Part shown: positions 44,771 to 53,065 of the stretch, in pieces
Layout: each line of letters starts with the position of its first letter
Numbering within the stretch: the stretch's first letter is position 1
From: JBPEWY01 sp965224095
Lineage (GTDB): Bacteria > Bacteroidota > Bacteroidia > Flavobacteriales > Flavobacteriaceae
Length of the DNA stretch: 64,000 nt
Direction: 5' to 3'
Assembly: GCA_965224095.1 (NCBI GenBank)
Contig: OZ245039.1
Coordinates: 1,240,001 to 1,304,000, forward strand
The notes under the pieces: model-generated
What the model saw: only the letters and a program-made list of their open reading frames with translations
Databases searched by the model: none
What the model was told of the DNA's origin: nothing
Made by a program: the position numbers and the translations under genes

Positions 44771-45580
44771 TTAATATTTTACGAACTTTTTTGCATAGGT
44801 ATTGGTATCCGTTTTTAGGGTAACCACATAAATACCGCGATTTAACAAACTGATATCGATCAGTGCTTCCTCGATTTTTCCTTTATCAATTATTTTTCCG
44901 TCCATGGAAAATAATTTGAAATCTCTTACATAGTACTGTCTACTAAGGTGAATATTCTCGGAGTCAATAGCTGTTACTATGGTATAATCTGTGCTAATAT
45001 CAACAATATCGAGCGTACTACTCGGTACAATAGAAACCTTATCAATATATACCGTTTCGTTCTTGCCTTCTCCTTTACCCGTAACTGAAAACGACAGTTT
45101 TATATTGGCCGAAGTAGCTCCATTCCTAAAGGAATCTACCTGAAGTTGATAGGTAACGGTTGTCCAACCGTTATAAACCAGGGTTCCTCCTACAAGTACA
45201 TTACCCGGGTGGTTAAATACCGCATTGCTGGGTTGCATATTGGTAAGCAGATACTGAAGTGTTTGCACATCGTTGGTCTGGTCGTTTCCCGGAATAAAAT
45301 AATCAAACTGCAAGGTGTATGAGTCCGTCGAAGAAAGCGTAAATACCTGGTTAATTCTGGATACCGTAGACATTCCGGTTCCCGGAGCCTGCGGAGTTAC
45401 TTTAACACTTTTTAAACCGTGGCTTACCACTGTGATTTCTTCTTCATGGGTTCCCTGTTCCTGAATCCAGTTTTCCGGTAATCCGCCAGTAAAATTCTCA
45501 AAACTCCCGTTTGTAATAAGTTCCTGTGATTGTATATGGTATACCCAAAGGCATACCACTATAAAAAGCGCTCTTTTCAT
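44771..45580 (-). CDS. T9SS type A secreted protein with carbohydrate-binding-like domain
   Basis: A 269-residue secreted protein. After a signal peptide (ending HIQSQE) comes a beta-sandwich domain (~20-190) that begins LITNGSFENFTGGLPENW and ends VYIDKVSIVP, a pattern typical of galactose-binding-like/CBM folds. Residues ~200-269 are a type A T9SS sorting domain (LFSMDGKIIDKG, LNRGIYVVTLKTDTNTYAKKFVKY). It should cross the outer membrane by the type IX system and stay on the surface or be released. No enzyme domain is present. It stands alone, convergent with the phosphoesterase gene. Confidence 0.88.
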   Translation of the reverse strand: MKRALFIVVCLWVYHIQSQELITNGSFENFTGGLPENWIQEQGTHEEEITVVSHGLKSVKVTPQAPGTGMSTVSRINQVFTLSSTDSYTLQFDYFIPGNDQTNDVQTLQYLLTNMQPSNAVFNHPGNVLVGGTLVYNGWTTVTYQLQVDSFRNGATSANIKLSFSVTGKGEGKNETVYIDKVSIVPSSTLDIVDISTDYTIVTAIDSENIHLSRQYYVRDFKLFSMDGKIIDKGKIEEALIDISLLNRGIYVVTLKTDTNTYAKKFVKY

Positions 45581-45637
45581 GGCATAAGATTTTGGGGTTA
45601 AGCACTTACTAAGTTAGTGATTTCTAGTATTTTAAAC

Positions 45638-45670
45638 AAAAAAAGCCCGGGAAAAATTACCCGGGCTTTT
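45638..45670 (-). terminator. Rho-independent terminator (works on both strands)
   Basis: AAAAGCCCGGG (45641-45651) and CCCGGGCTTTT (45660-45670) form a strong 11-bp stem with an 8-base loop; on the minus strand T residues follow the stem. It lies just beyond the DUF4293 gene. Confidence 0.88.
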
Positions 45671-45698
45671 ACGCACTAATACTACTAAGATGTTAGGT

Positions 45699-46109
45699 TT
45701 AACGTAAGCGATCTACAGATTTTACAAGATCTTCATCCCTTTTAATGGCTCGATTGGCCAACACTAAAAAAACGATAGAAATTACAGGAAGGAACATCCC
45801 AATACCCTTCTCAGAGATCATTGCCTCTCCGGATAAATTTAGAGATCGATACACGAAAAATCCTAGTAAACAAAGCGTTAATATTATATTGAATCTGTTT
45901 ATTACAAACTGATTCTTTCGATTCTTAAACATAAATATGGATATAAACGACAGCAATGCAGCCAGTATAAAAACCGCTATTACATACGGTTCGTTCCAGG
46001 CAAAGGTGACTTCTTTTCCTTCTTCCTTCCATAACCAAAGCCATACCGGAAGAAGCCCCATACAAATTATAGAGGCAAGTAGATATAAACTTTGAATACG
46101 CTGCAACAT
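45699..46109 (-). CDS. DUF4293 membrane protein
   Basis: A 136-residue protein with four membrane segments (~8-24, 40-60, 70-87, 100-118) starting MLQRIQSLYLL, the hallmark of DUF4293, a family found almost only in Bacteroidota and often located beside rho. Here it is divergent from rho, with a 207-base gap. Its role is not known. A minus-strand TATTTTTG at 46134-46141 fits as its -7 element. Confidence 0.92.
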   Translation of the reverse strand: MLQRIQSLYLLASIICMGLLPVWLWLWKEEGKEVTFAWNEPYVIAVFILAALLSFISIFMFKNRKNQFVINRFNIILTLCLLGFFVYRSLNLSGEAMISEKGIGMFLPVISIVFLVLANRAIKRDEDLVKSVDRLR

Positions 46110-46133
46110 ATTTTAAATATTTGTTGAGAATGG

Positions 46134-46141
46134 CAAAAATA
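46134..46141 (-). promoter_or_regulatory. -7 box of the DUF4293 gene
   Basis: The minus strand reads TATTTTTG, 25 bases upstream of the DUF4293 ATG. It matches TAnnTTTG. On the other strand a TAAATTTG at 46180-46187 may serve rho, leaving a ~120-base rho leader. Confidence 0.5.
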
Positions 46142-46316
46142 AGGCTTCTTTTTAAAAAATTATGCTTTGAATATTAAAATAAATTTGTATTATTGTCCAT
46201 CCATTCGCGATCTGGCTTCATTAAACAGATCGGTTTGTACTTCGAAATAAACAAACTTTCAAGTTAATTATTTTAAATCGTAACTTCTATTCCTAACGAA
46301 AATTAGCATTATACTA

Positions 46317-47951
46317 ATGTTTGACATTACCAATTTAAAAGCAAAAAAACTTCCTGAGTTACAGGAAATTGCAAAAACGCTTAACCTTCCTAAATTCCGG
46401 AACCTGAAAAAAGACGATCTTATTTATCAGATTCTGGATCTTCAGGCTGCCAATCCAACTGCTGTAACAATTCCGGCAAAACCGGCAAAAGAAGAAAAAG
46501 CTCCCAAACCCAGAAGAAATCGAATTTCAAGGGAGGCTGCCAAACCCGATACTCCTCCTCAAAATTCTCAAAACAAAGAAGCAAAAAGTACCGGAGAAAC
46601 CCCTGAGGTTAATCAACCTGCCCAGGCCAAACGAGCCGATGAAGAAAAGAAACCGCAGGACAATAAAAACAACCGGCAGCGCGAAGACCATAAAAAGAAT
46701 ACCCGGAATGAAGCCCCTCAACAAAGGCATCAAAACAAAAAACAGCATCAAAAAAATAATCAAAGTAACGATCATAACTCGAGTCAGAACTTTGATAAAG
46801 AAACCAAAAATCGATATCGGGAACCTGATTTTGAATTCGAAGGTATTATTGAAAGTGAAGGCGTTCTGGAAATTATGCAGGACGGATATGGTTTTTTAAG
46901 ATCTTCCGATTACAATTACCTCTCATCGCCGGATGATATTTATGTATCTCAATCGCAAATCCGTCTTTTCGGATTAAAAACCGGAGATACGGTTTTAGGG
47001 GTGGTTAGACCTCCTAAAGACGGAGAAAAATATTTTCCGTTGATCAAGGTGAGTAAAATAAACGGGTTAGACCCTCAGGTGGTTAGAGACCGTGTATCAT
47101 TTGAGCACCTTACACCTCTTTTTCCTCAACAAAAGTTTAATCTCGCCGAACGCGGTTCTACCATATCCACACGTATTGTAGACCTCTTTTCACCAATTGG
47201 AAAAGGTCAGAGAGGAATGATAGTCTCTCAACCTAAAACAGGTAAGACCATGCTACTTAAGGATGTAGCCAATGCCATTGCCGCCAATCATCCGGAAGTA
47301 TATCAAATTATTCTTCTTATTGATGAACGCCCGGAAGAGGTTACCGATATGCAGCGAAATGTAAGGGGAGAGGTTATTGCCTCTACCTTCGATGAACCTG
47401 CCGACCGCCATGTAAAGGTAGCTAATATTGTTTTGGAAAAAGCCAAGCGTTTAACCGAATGCGGGCATGATGTGGTAATCCTATTAGATTCCATTACCCG
47501 ATTGGCCAGAGCCTATAATACCGTACAACCGGCTTCCGGAAAAGTGCTTAGTGGAGGGGTTGATGCAAATGCTCTGCATAAACCCAAACGCTTCTTTGGA
47601 GCCGCAAGGAATATTGAAGGAGGAGGATCGCTTACCATTATTGCTACTGCCTTAACGGAAACAGGATCAAAAATGGACGAAGTAATTTTTGAGGAATTCA
47701 AAGGAACCGGTAATATGGAACTTCAACTGGACAGACGTATTGCCAATCGACGTATCTTCCCTGCCATTGATTTGATTTCTTCTTCTACCAGAAGAGACGA
47801 TTTACTCTTAGATGAAACAACTATTCAACGCATGTGGATCATGCGAAAATACCTGGCAGACATGAATCCTGTGGAAGCAATGGAATTTATGGAAGACCGA
47901 ATTAAGAAAACCAAAAACAATGAAGAGTTTTTGATGACAATGAATCAATAA
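46317..47951 (+). CDS. rho: Transcription termination factor Rho with low-complexity insert
   Basis: A 544-residue hexameric RNA helicase that ends untranslated transcripts. The N-terminal helical domain (~1-47, LKAKKLPELQEIAKTLNLP) is followed by a ~125-residue insert (~50-175) made mostly of K, N, Q, E, P and R with no predicted fold. The cold-shock-like RNA-binding domain begins near residue 180 (GVLEIMQDGYGFLRS). The ATPase has Walker A SQPKTGKTML, Walker B VVILLDSITRLAR and the VDANALHKPKRF region. Such inserts occur in many Bacteroidota Rho proteins, and in B. thetaiotaomicron the disordered part has been tied to phase separation. A strong terminator follows. Confidence 0.97.
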   Translation: MFDITNLKAKKLPELQEIAKTLNLPKFRNLKKDDLIYQILDLQAANPTAVTIPAKPAKEEKAPKPRRNRISREAAKPDTPPQNSQNKEAKSTGETPEVNQPAQAKRADEEKKPQDNKNNRQREDHKKNTRNEAPQQRHQNKKQHQKNNQSNDHNSSQNFDKETKNRYREPDFEFEGIIESEGVLEIMQDGYGFLRSSDYNYLSSPDDIYVSQSQIRLFGLKTGDTVLGVVRPPKDGEKYFPLIKVSKINGLDPQVVRDRVSFEHLTPLFPQQKFNLAERGSTISTRIVDLFSPIGKGQRGMIVSQPKTGKTMLLKDVANAIAANHPEVYQIILLIDERPEEVTDMQRNVRGEVIASTFDEPADRHVKVANIVLEKAKRLTECGHDVVILLDSITRLARAYNTVQPASGKVLSGGVDANALHKPKRFFGAARNIEGGGSLTIIATALTETGSKMDEVIFEEFKGTGNMELQLDRRIANRRIFPAIDLISSSTRRDDLLLDETTIQRMWIMRKYLADMNPVEAMEFMEDRIKKTKNNEEFLMTMNQ

Positions 47952-47971
47952 ACGCGAAAATCATAATCAAG

Positions 47972-47999
47972 ATCCCGCTTTAGAGCGGGATTTTTTATT
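47972..47999 (+). terminator. Rho-independent terminator after rho
   Basis: ATCCCGCT and AGCGGGAT form an 8-bp stem with a 4-base loop, followed by TTTTTATTT. It sits about 20 bases beyond the rho stop codon. Confidence 0.9.
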
Positions 48000-48024
48000 T
48001 TTACACTTCCGTATTTTAATCTGC

Positions 48025-48804
48025 ATGGACGCTATTTACAACAAAATAGGTATTGGTTATAATCAAACCCGAAATCCGGACCCCTACCTTACGGAACAGC
48101 TTTTTTTATACCTGCAGCCAAAACCAAACGGAAGCTATCTGGATATTGGATGCGGTACCGGAAATTATACCACCGCTTTGGCTAATAAAGGGTTTTCATT
48201 TGTGGGAATAGACCCCTCTCATAAAATGCTTGAAGAAGCCAAAAAAAAGAATAGTGATATCGAGTGGCATCTAGGTTCCGCTGAAAATATTGATTTTTCA
48301 GGCAATAGCTTTGACGGGGCTATAGCCTGCTTAACCATACATCACTGGGTAAATCTTAAAAAAGGATTTAAAGAAATTAAACGCGTATTAAAGCCGGATG
48401 GAAATTTTATTATTTTCACTTCCACTCCGCAACAGATGAAATCGTACTGGCTCAATCATTATTTCCCTGAAATGATGAAGCGATCCATAGCGCAAATGCC
48501 CACGTTAAATTATACGGAAACCGCATTGAACACCGCGGGCTTTCAAATAATAAAAACGGTGCCTTATACCATTCATAAAGAACTTGAAGATCATTTTCTA
48601 TACTGTGGAAAACAACGCCCTGAGGTGTATTTAGATCCGTCCATCCGTCACGGAATATCTTCTTTCTCAGCACTTGCATATCAAGCAGAAGTTAAAAAAG
48701 GCCTTGAGAAACTCCGGAAGGATATTGAAAACGGTGTAATAAACCGTGTAATAAAATCGTATGATAGTTCTTTAGGCGATTATCTTTATATTGTTGCCAA
48801 ATAA
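48025..48804 (+). CDS. Class I SAM-dependent methyltransferase (259 aa)
   Basis: A 259-residue methyltransferase. Motif I is YLDIGCGTGNYT, motif II FVGIDPSHKML, and a FDGAIACLTIHHW segment corresponds to motif IV. It belongs to the broad UbiE/type-11 group, whose members methylate small molecules. The substrate is not deducible. It starts 25 bases after the rho terminator and is followed seven bases later by a second, unrelated-looking methyltransferase gene, so the two form a small operon. Confidence 0.9.
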   Translation: MDAIYNKIGIGYNQTRNPDPYLTEQLFLYLQPKPNGSYLDIGCGTGNYTTALANKGFSFVGIDPSHKMLEEAKKKNSDIEWHLGSAENIDFSGNSFDGAIACLTIHHWVNLKKGFKEIKRVLKPDGNFIIFTSTPQQMKSYWLNHYFPEMMKRSIAQMPTLNYTETALNTAGFQIIKTVPYTIHKELEDHFLYCGKQRPEVYLDPSIRHGISSFSALAYQAEVKKGLEKLRKDIENGVINRVIKSYDSSLGDYLYIVAK

Positions 48805-48811
48805 CACACAA

Positions 48812-49624
48812 ATGCCAAAAAAAAACGTACCTGAAAAAGACTATGTAGCTATCAACAAAGCTTCGTGGAATGCAAGAACGGAGGCGCATGTTACATCGGA
48901 TTTTTACGATGTGGAGGGGTTTTTAAACGGAAAGTCGTCATTGAATACCGTAGAGTTGGGTTTGCTGGGAAATCTCAAAGGAAAATCCGTACTCCATTTA
49001 CAGTGTCATTTCGGACAGGACAGTATATCTATGGCTCGAATGGGTGCGCAGGTTACCGGTATAGACCTCTCTGACAAAGCCATTGAAAATGCGAGAATGT
49101 TGTCAAAAAAAGACAATACTCCAGCGCGCTTTATTTGTTGCGATCTGTATGAACTTCCCCGTTACCTAAATGAAACATTTGATATTGTTTTTACCAGTTA
49201 TGGTACTATTGGCTGGCTTCCTGATCTAGCCAGATGGGCTCAAATTGTAGCTGCTTTTTTAAAACCGGGCGGAAAATTTATCATGGTAGAGTTCCATCCG
49301 GTGGTTTGGATGTTTGATAATAACTTTCAGAAAATAATTTACAATTACTTTAATACCGAGCCTATTATAGAAACGGAAAGCGGTACATATGCTGATCGCA
49401 ATGCATCTATCGAACAGGAATACATCACATGGAATCACCCCATCAGTGATGTAATTAACAACCTGATAGCCCATAAAATTACTGTAGATTCCTTTGATGA
49501 ATATGATTATTCACCCTATGACTGTTTTGAAAAAACCGTAAAAGTGGAGGAACGAAAATACCGTATTCAGCATCTGGGCAACAAAATCCCAATGATCTAT
49601 GCCATAGCATGCACTAAGGTATAA
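48812..49624 (+). CDS. Class I SAM-dependent methyltransferase (270 aa)
   Basis: A 270-residue methyltransferase with motif I VLHLQCHFGQD, motif II VTGIDLSDKAIENAR and FDIVFTSYGTIGWLPD. The LHLQCHFGQDS form is typical of a Bacteroidota/Firmicutes group annotated simply as class I methyltransferases. The frame can be extended to a TTG at 48791 inside the previous gene, but the ATG at 48812 (MPKKNVPEKDYVAINKASW) fits the family start. Substrate unknown. Confidence 0.9.
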   Translation: MPKKNVPEKDYVAINKASWNARTEAHVTSDFYDVEGFLNGKSSLNTVELGLLGNLKGKSVLHLQCHFGQDSISMARMGAQVTGIDLSDKAIENARMLSKKDNTPARFICCDLYELPRYLNETFDIVFTSYGTIGWLPDLARWAQIVAAFLKPGGKFIMVEFHPVVWMFDNNFQKIIYNYFNTEPIIETESGTYADRNASIEQEYITWNHPISDVINNLIAHKITVDSFDEYDYSPYDCFEKTVKVEERKYRIQHLGNKIPMIYAIACTKV

Positions 49625-49632
49625 TCTTAAAC

Positions 49633-49656
49633 AAAAAAAGCCCTGCATAACAGGGC
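49633..49656 (-). terminator. Rho-independent terminator of rpsT
   Basis: On the minus strand GCCCTG/CAGGGC form a 6-bp stem with a 5-base loop, followed by seven T. It starts 24 bases beyond the rpsT stop. Confidence 0.85.
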
Positions 49657-49679
49657 CCGTATTCAAAAAAAATTCTTTA

Positions 49680-49931
49680 TTACAAAGCAGCTACATGCTT
49701 CATTAAGCTACTCTTTAAATTGGCAGCTTTATTACTGTGAATAATATTTTTCTTAGCCAATTTATCAATCATGCTTACCACATTTGGTAAAAGCTCGGCA
49801 GCTTCTTTCTTATCTTCCAGACCACGTAGCTTGCGGATTGCATTACGAACCGTTTTATGTTGGTAACGATTACGTAAACGTACCGTTTCATTTCTTCTAA
49901 TCCTCTTTAATGCCGACTTATGATTTGCCAT
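49680..49931 (-). CDS. rpsT: 30S ribosomal protein S20
   Basis: An 83-residue, Lys/Arg-rich helical protein of the small ribosomal subunit (MANHKSALKRIRRNETVRLRNRYQHK; KNIIHSNKAANLKSSLMKHV). Length is normal. It lies downstream of two tRNA-Glu genes on the same strand and may be transcribed with them. The leader between the tRNA and the start has a small GCAGG/CCTGC hairpin. Confidence 0.97.
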   Translation of the reverse strand: MANHKSALKRIRRNETVRLRNRYQHKTVRNAIRKLRGLEDKKEAAELLPNVVSMIDKLAKKNIIHSNKAANLKSSLMKHVAAL

Positions 49932-49997
49932 TTCTTCTTGTTTTTTGCAGGTATTCGGGTTCCTGCCTCCATTTACATTTTTGTTTTTTTAATCTTG

Positions 49998-50069
49998 TAG
50001 CCCGTAGGGGAATCGAACCCCTGTTACCAGGATGAAAACCTGGCGTCCTAACCCCTAGACGAACGGGCC
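49998..50069 (-). tRNA. tRNA-Glu (UUC)
   Basis: A 72-base cloverleaf on the minus strand: acceptor GGCCCGT with ACGGGCT, anticodon arm CCAGG-TTTTCAT-CCTGG giving anticodon TTC, and T-arm loop TTCGATTC. The 3' CCA is not encoded. It is identical to the second copy at 50139-50210. Confidence 0.97.
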
Positions 50070-50138
50070 GGCTTATAAATTATGAGTGTTTCCGGAAATT
50101 TATTTTTCCTTTTCAAACAATCACAACTCCTAAAATTG

Positions 50139-50210
50139 TAGCCCGTAGGGGAATCGAACCCCTGTTACCAGGATGAAAACCTGGCGTCCTAACCCCTAGA
50201 CGAACGGGCC
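50139..50210 (-). tRNA. tRNA-Glu (UUC), second identical copy
   Basis: This copy is the same 72 bases as the tRNA at 49998-50069, 69 bases upstream of it on the minus strand. Anticodon TTC, no encoded CCA. A strong promoter lies 26 bases before its 5' end. Confidence 0.97.
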
Positions 50211-50236
50211 AAAGAACATTCGCATAAATGCGGATG

Positions 50237-50266
50237 CAAAAATACAACTATTTTTAAATGATGCAA
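50237..50266 (-). promoter_or_regulatory. Promoter of the tRNA-Glu pair
   Basis: On the minus strand TTG (50264-50266), a 19-base spacer and TATTTTTG (50237-50244) match the Bacteroidota sigma-ABfr consensus. The -7 box ends 26 bases before the first tRNA, which suits a stable-RNA promoter. Confidence 0.72.
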
Positions 50267-50289
50267 TAGCTATAAAAAAAATTTTCAAT

Positions 50290-51765
50290 CTAATATGCTT
50301 TTGCAAAAAGTACCCTTTTCTCGGAAGGTTTCCCGCTATAAACACATTTTCCCGCTTCGGAACTTATCTCTAAAGGTATACAGCGAATGGTAGCCTTTGT
50401 TTCATTTTTTATGACATCTTCGGTAGCTGTGGTCCCATCCCAATGGGCTAAAACAAACCCTCCTTTTGTTTCCAAAACCTGCTTAAATTCTTCATATGAA
50501 TCCACCCGCGTAATATGTGCCTCTCTGTAATCAAGAGCTTTGTTGTATATATTTTCCTGAATACGCTTCAATAATACTTTAATGCTCTCAACCACCTGTT
50601 CTGCTGGGATTAATTCTTTTTCCAGCGTATCCCGTCGTGCCACCTCATAAGTACCGTTTTCAAGGTCTCGTTGCCCCACAGCAATACGAACCGGAACGCC
50701 CTTTAACTCATATTCATTAAATTTCCAGCCGGGTTTATGAGTATCTCTATTGTCATACTTCACGCTAATCCCCACCTCTCGTAATTGCTTAATCAGGGGT
50801 GTTATTTTTTCAGATATAGCTTCCAATTGTTCTTCCCCCTTATAAATTGGAATTATAACCACCTGTATTGGAGCCAGTTTGGGAGGTAGTATTAAACCGT
50901 TATCATCACTATGTGTCATGATCAGTGCTCCCATAAGTCTTGTTGATACTCCCCATGAAGTTGCCCACACATAGTCTTGTTTACCTTCCTTATTGGCAAA
51001 CTTCACATCGAAAGCCCTGGCAAAATTCTGACCCAGAAAATGCGAAGTTCCGGCCTGTAGGGCCTTCCCGTCCTGCATTAATGCTTCAATACAATAAGTC
51101 TCCTCGGCACCTGCAAATCGCTCACTTTCGGTCTTCAGTCCTTTAATAACCGGAATTCCCATAAAATTCTCAGCAAAATCTGCATATACTCTTAACATTT
51201 GTTCTGCTTCCTCAATTGCTTCTTTCCGGGTAGCATGTGCCGTATGCCCCTCCTGCCAAAGAAATTCGGCGGTTCTTAAAAACAACCGGGTTCGCATCTC
51301 CCATCTAACTACATTTGCCCATTGATTAACCAATAAGGGGAGGTCTCTGTACGACTGCACCCATTTTCTATAAGTATCCCAAATAATTGTCTCCGAAGTG
51401 GGGCGTACAATAAGTTCCTCTTCAAGTCTTGCTTCCGGATCAACGACCACTCCACTCCCATCTTCCGAATTTTTTAGTCGATAGTGAGTAACAACAGCGC
51501 ATTCTTTGGCAAACCCTTCCACATGATCCGCCTCCTTACTTAAATATGATTTAGGAATAAAAAGCGGAAAATAAGCGTTAACATGTCCTGTTTCCTTAAA
51601 CATTCTGTCTAATTCCGCCTGCATTTTTTCCCAAATTGCGTATCCGTAAGGTTTAATTACCATACATCCCCGTACTCCCGAATTTTCAGCCAGGTCGGCC
51701 CGCACTACAAGCTCATTATACCATTTGGAATAATCTTCGCTTCTTTTCGTTAACTTTTTGCTCAT
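50290..51765 (-). CDS. proS: Prolyl-tRNA synthetase (archaeal/eukaryotic type)
   Basis: A 491-residue class II synthetase that charges tRNA-Pro. The short form without the bacterial editing insert, with GCMVIKPYGYAIWEKMQ, the motif 2 region RWEMRTRLFLRTAEFLWQEGHTAH and a C-terminal zinc-type extension ending RVLFAKAY, is the 'type 3' ProRS normal for Bacteroidota. The frame extends to a TTG at 51771, but the ATG at 51765 (MSKKLTKRSEDYSKW) is the likely start. A promoter lies at 51820-51847. Confidence 0.97.
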   Translation of the reverse strand: MSKKLTKRSEDYSKWYNELVVRADLAENSGVRGCMVIKPYGYAIWEKMQAELDRMFKETGHVNAYFPLFIPKSYLSKEADHVEGFAKECAVVTHYRLKNSEDGSGVVVDPEARLEEELIVRPTSETIIWDTYRKWVQSYRDLPLLVNQWANVVRWEMRTRLFLRTAEFLWQEGHTAHATRKEAIEEAEQMLRVYADFAENFMGIPVIKGLKTESERFAGAEETYCIEALMQDGKALQAGTSHFLGQNFARAFDVKFANKEGKQDYVWATSWGVSTRLMGALIMTHSDDNGLILPPKLAPIQVVIIPIYKGEEQLEAISEKITPLIKQLREVGISVKYDNRDTHKPGWKFNEYELKGVPVRIAVGQRDLENGTYEVARRDTLEKELIPAEQVVESIKVLLKRIQENIYNKALDYREAHITRVDSYEEFKQVLETKGGFVLAHWDGTTATEDVIKNETKATIRCIPLEISSEAGKCVYSGKPSEKRVLFAKAY

Positions 51766-51819
51766 TATCAATAGTTTGGCACAAATCTTGTGACATTGTT
51801 AAATAAAAAAATAGTTCGG

Positions 51820-51847
51820 CAAAACTAACTATTTTTGTTATGTACAA
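51820..51847. promoter_or_regulatory. Overlapping divergent promoters of proS and the Arg/Ser-rich lipoprotein gene
   Basis: For proS, the minus strand has TTG (51845-51847), a 17-base spacer and TAGTTTTG (51820-51827). For the divergent gene, the plus strand has TATTTTTG at 51830-51837, 26 bases before its ATG; no -33 TTG is clear there. The two elements interleave, so the promoters cannot both be occupied at once. Confidence 0.6.
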
Positions 51848-51862
51848 CAATTAATTTTTGCA

Positions 51863-53020
51863 ATGATGTATATCTCTACCCCTTTAAAACACAAAGCCAT
51901 ACTCCCGGTATTGGCACTCTTCGGAATGCTGTTTACCTCATGTGGTACCTTTCAGCAATCTTCTTATTACGATAAAGACGGAATTTACGATTCCGATTCA
52001 AGAGTGGTAGGTAGCGAACAATCCGGCCAATCTGCGGAAACCAATCCTAATACATCCTATAATACGGATACCTATTCTCAATATTTCGGACAAACCGCAA
52101 AACAATATGAAGATTTACTGGAATCCGGAGCTGTTTTTACGGATATTGATTCATACAGCAGCCATTCCGTGCAGGATTCTATTGATATTATAGACGACAA
52201 CGAATATCTGGGCGGCCAATACGGTGCCTGGGGAGATCAGCCTTCTAGTGTGGCTGTTAACGTGTACAATACCAGTCCGTACTGGGGATGGTATAGTTAT
52301 CCATGGAGCTGGAGATGGAGATGGAATTACGGGTGGGGCTACAACAACTACTGGTGGCCGGGATGGACCAACAGATGGTACGATCCTTACTGGTGCTACA
52401 CCCCTTTTAATAGTTATTGGGGAGGATATTACGGAGGATGGAGTTCCTATTATGGAGGATACCCTTATTACTACGGAGGACGTCCTTACTACTATAACCG
52501 GCATTATTCACCATATTATGGAAGAAGATCTTATGCCTATGCAGGAAGCCGAAGAGGTTATTACAGCGGAACTCGCGTTGCCAGTGTAAACAGCAGAGCC
52601 CGATATGCAGACAGGACCAGAACCTCACGAACCGGGAATGTAAGAGATCGGTATGCACGATACAATAAAACAAAAGGATATACGTCTTCTACAAATCGCA
52701 GATACAGAAATTCCAGTGGAGTTTCTGTTGACAGAAGCCAGAGAACAAGAACGTATAGCGGTTCCCAGAGCAGAGATTATGGAAGGCAAAGCAATCCGTC
52801 AAACAGAACCTATCGAGGAAATACTTCTACCAGAAGAAGTTCCGGATATTCCAAACCATCAACGTCAACAAGAAGCAGAGGCACTTCTGTAAGAAGACCT
52901 TCATCCAGCTCGAGACCCTCGGGCAGTATGAGATCTTCCCGAAGCTCATCGCGTTCTTCGGGTATCTCAAGGTCTTCCCGTAGTACCTCTTCCTCAAGAT
53001 CATCTCGAGGAAGACATTAA
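51863..53020 (+). CDS. Low-complexity Tyr/Trp/Gly- and Arg/Ser-rich lipoprotein
   Basis: A 385-residue protein with signal peptide and lipobox (LFTSC, Cys27). Residues ~30-130 are acidic and Ser/Tyr-rich. About 130-225 are dense in Tyr, Trp, Gly and Pro (WSWRWRWNYGWGYNNYWWPG). About 225-385 are Arg/Ser/Thr/Tyr-rich and very basic, ending in repeated SRSS/RSSR blocks. No catalytic or known binding motif is visible. The two aromatic and cationic tracts suggest adhesion or binding to acidic polymers, as a sticky envelope protein. That is inference. Related low-complexity lipoproteins occur in flavobacteria beside outer-membrane protein genes; the next gene, 45 bases on, encodes one. Confidence 0.8.
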   Translation: MMYISTPLKHKAILPVLALFGMLFTSCGTFQQSSYYDKDGIYDSDSRVVGSEQSGQSAETNPNTSYNTDTYSQYFGQTAKQYEDLLESGAVFTDIDSYSSHSVQDSIDIIDDNEYLGGQYGAWGDQPSSVAVNVYNTSPYWGWYSYPWSWRWRWNYGWGYNNYWWPGWTNRWYDPYWCYTPFNSYWGGYYGGWSSYYGGYPYYYGGRPYYYNRHYSPYYGRRSYAYAGSRRGYYSGTRVASVNSRARYADRTRTSRTGNVRDRYARYNKTKGYTSSTNRRYRNSSGVSVDRSQRTRTYSGSQSRDYGRQSNPSNRTYRGNTSTRRSSGYSKPSTSTRSRGTSVRRPSSSSRPSGSMRSSRSSSRSSGISRSSRSTSSSRSSRGRH

Positions 53021-53065
53021 AAACCGACCTGTATTTAACATTCTTAGTAAACTAAACTTAATCGA

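Noticed and set aside
46527..46899. Opposite-strand and shifted frames in the rho insert
   Set aside because: They arise from the low-complexity Lys/Asn/Gln codons; the rho frame is intact and conserved on both sides.
49998..50210. The repeated 72-base unit as a CRISPR-like or mobile repeat
   Set aside because: Both copies fold as complete tRNA-Glu genes with the same anticodon; only two copies exist.
52151..52892. Several frames with odd composition over the Arg/Ser-rich lipoprotein gene
   Set aside because: They are repeats of the biased codons of the true gene read in other frames; only the main frame has a signal peptide and lipobox.
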